In this document: positions 57,633 through 58,553 of the stretch, piece by piece
Layout of the letters: each line of letters begins with the position of its first letter
How positions within the stretch are numbered: the stretch's first letter is position 1
DNA from: an uncultured Duganella sp.
GTDB taxonomy: Bacteria > Pseudomonadota > Gammaproteobacteria > Burkholderiales > Burkholderiaceae
DNA: 58,553 nucleotides
Reading direction: 5' to 3'
Assembly: GCA_946482335.1 (NCBI GenBank)
Contig: CAMLRG010000005.1
Coordinates: forward strand, 1-58,553
Program-made: the position numbers and the translations under genes
The notes under the pieces: generated by a model
What the model saw: the letters and a program-made list of their open reading frames with translations, nothing else
What the model was told of the DNA's origin: nothing
Database searches by the model: none

Positions 57633-58424
57633 TCATTCTCCTTTGAAGTTCGGTGCGCGCTTGTTGATGAAGGCATCCACGCCTTCGCGGTAGTCATGGC
57701 TGTAGCCAAGCTCGCGCATCATTTCGCCTTCCAGCTTCAATTGCTCGGCCAGGGTGTTGCCGTAGCTCGCCTGCAGGGCGTGCTTGGTGAAGGCCAGGCC
57801 CTTGGTCGGGGCGCTGGCGAAGTGTTTGGCCATGGCCATGGCTTCGTTCATCAGCTCTTCGTCCGGCACGGCTTTCCAGATCAGGCCCCATTGCTCGGCG
57901 CGTTCGGCGGACAGCTTCTCGCCCAGCATGGCCAGGCCGGTGGCGCGGGCGTGGCCGATCAGGCGCGGCAGGTGCCAGGTGCCGCCGGTGTCGGGGATCA
58001 GGCCCAGTTTGCAGAAGGCTTCAATGAAGCTGGCGGATTTGGCGGCCAGGACGATGTCGCAGGCCAGCGCCAGGTTGGCGCCGGCGCCGGCGGCCACGCC
58101 GTTCACGGCGCAGATGACGGGCATTGGCAGTTCGCGCAGGGCCAGCACCAATGGGGCGTAGAATTTTTCGACCGATTCGCCGAGGTCGACCGCTGCGCCG
58201 CCGGGAGCGACTGCGCGGTCGCCCAGGTCCTGGCCGGCGCAGAAGCCGCGGCCGGCACCGGTCAGCACCAGCACGCGCACGGATTTGTCGGCGCGCAGCT
58301 GGGCCAGGGCCTCGCGCACTTCCAGGTGCATGGCCTGGGTGAAGCTGTTCAGCTTATCGGGGCGGTTCAGGGTCAGGGTGGCAATGCCTTCGGCGATTTC
58401 AAACTTGATGTTTTCGTAGGTCAA
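57633..58424 (-). CDS. paaG: ring-1,2-epoxyphenylacetyl-CoA isomerase
   Basis: A 263-residue crotonase-fold enzyme that isomerises the ring epoxide to the oxepin and later shifts double bonds. The oxyanion hole residues lie in GRGFCAGQDLGD and GVAAGAGANLALACD; the Asp in GLIPDTGGT is the catalytic-base candidate. The start codon is TTG at 58424 with an AAGGAG site seven bases upstream; no ATG or GTG is suitably placed. It is the first paa gene in the window; the epoxidase genes paaABCDE are probably outside it. Confidence 0.95.
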   Translation of the reverse strand: MTYENIKFEIAEGIATLTLNRPDKLNSFTQAMHLEVREALAQLRADKSVRVLVLTGAGRGFCAGQDLGDRAVAPGGAAVDLGESVEKFYAPLVLALRELPMPVICAVNGVAAGAGANLALACDIVLAAKSASFIEAFCKLGLIPDTGGTWHLPRLIGHARATGLAMLGEKLSAERAEQWGLIWKAVPDEELMNEAMAMAKHFASAPTKGLAFTKHALQASYGNTLAEQLKLEGEMMRELGYSHDYREGVDAFINKRAPNFKGE

Positions 58425-58445
58425 TTCTTGTCTCCTTTTTTTTCA

Positions 58446-58549
58446 AAACCGGTAAACCGGTGTCTGACCCGCAGGGTCAGACACCAATACGCGGCGGTCG
58501 CTGGCCTGGTGTCTGACCCTGCGGGTCAGACACCGCTTTACCGGTTTTA
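58446..58549. repeat. composite palindromic repeat upstream of paaG
   Basis: Left bracket AACCGGTAAA, hairpin 1 (58459-58485) with arms GGTGTCTGACCC around GCA, a short spacer, hairpin 2 (58508-58534) with the same arms around TGC, and right bracket TTTACCGGTTTT. It lies upstream of paaG and separates it from the next gene off the right edge. Confidence 0.88.
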
Positions 58550-58553
58550 TTCA

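Overview
The window reads as chromosomal DNA of a high-GC betaproteobacterium, most likely Oxalobacteraceae (Massilia, Duganella or Pseudoduganella type). This is inferred from the mix of DUF1841 and DUF4124 proteins, ParE and ParC on the same strand, a paaG-H-I-K-J-Y-Z run, and small palindromic intergenic repeats. No rRNA, tRNA, CRISPR array, insertion sequence or prophage was recognised.

Layout. 1-4.5 kb: housekeeping genes (lytic transglycosylase, proS, rppH, DUF1841) and two small genes that share a 38-bp upstream element. 4.5-7.2 kb: a two-subunit molybdenum hydroxylase (IorAB type). 7.3-18.9 kb: an unusual five-gene minus-strand operon for secreted or membrane proteins. In transcription order it encodes a transglutaminase-fold protein (frameshifted, catalytic Cys replaced by Ala), two tiny paralogous membrane proteins, an alpha/alpha-toroid protein with seven carboxypeptidase-regulatory-like repeats, and a 1424-residue protein with an IgGFc-binding-like N-terminus. 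19-20.5 kb: two c-type cytochromes and a rearranged pseudogene copy of them. 20.6-25.6 kb: a BON/SRPBCC protein, a MoxR/GNAT/CoxE-like VWA operon and a receiver-domain protein. 25.7-30.2 kb: parE and parC, with a LexA-like box over the parE -10. 30.3-38.8 kb: an M64 peptidase, an ECF sigma/anti-sigma pair, and a convergent run of HupE/UreJ-like, TPR, lipoprotein, DUF4331 and cyanophycinase-like genes. 38.9-50.4 kb: a SnoaL-like protein, argH, TRAP transporter membrane subunits, DUF4124, VOC and ACT-like proteins, a secreted M4 protease, an M24 peptidase, a diheme cytochrome c and a small CxxC membrane protein. 50.4-58.4 kb: the lower phenylacetate degradation operon.

A composite palindromic repeat recurs at gene ends across the window: a GGTGTCTGACCC-type stem-loop, often in pairs, bracketed by AACCGGTAAA and TTTACCGGTT. 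In four cases it begins inside the stop codon of the preceding gene.

The best candidate for an undescribed system is the 7.37-18.88 kb operon. Its junctions overlap as ATGA, its products look exported, its base composition looks lower in GC than its neighbours, and similar terminator hairpins lie at both edges. The ECF sigma/DUF4331/HupE cluster is a second candidate. Functions for both are inference from domain content and gene order.
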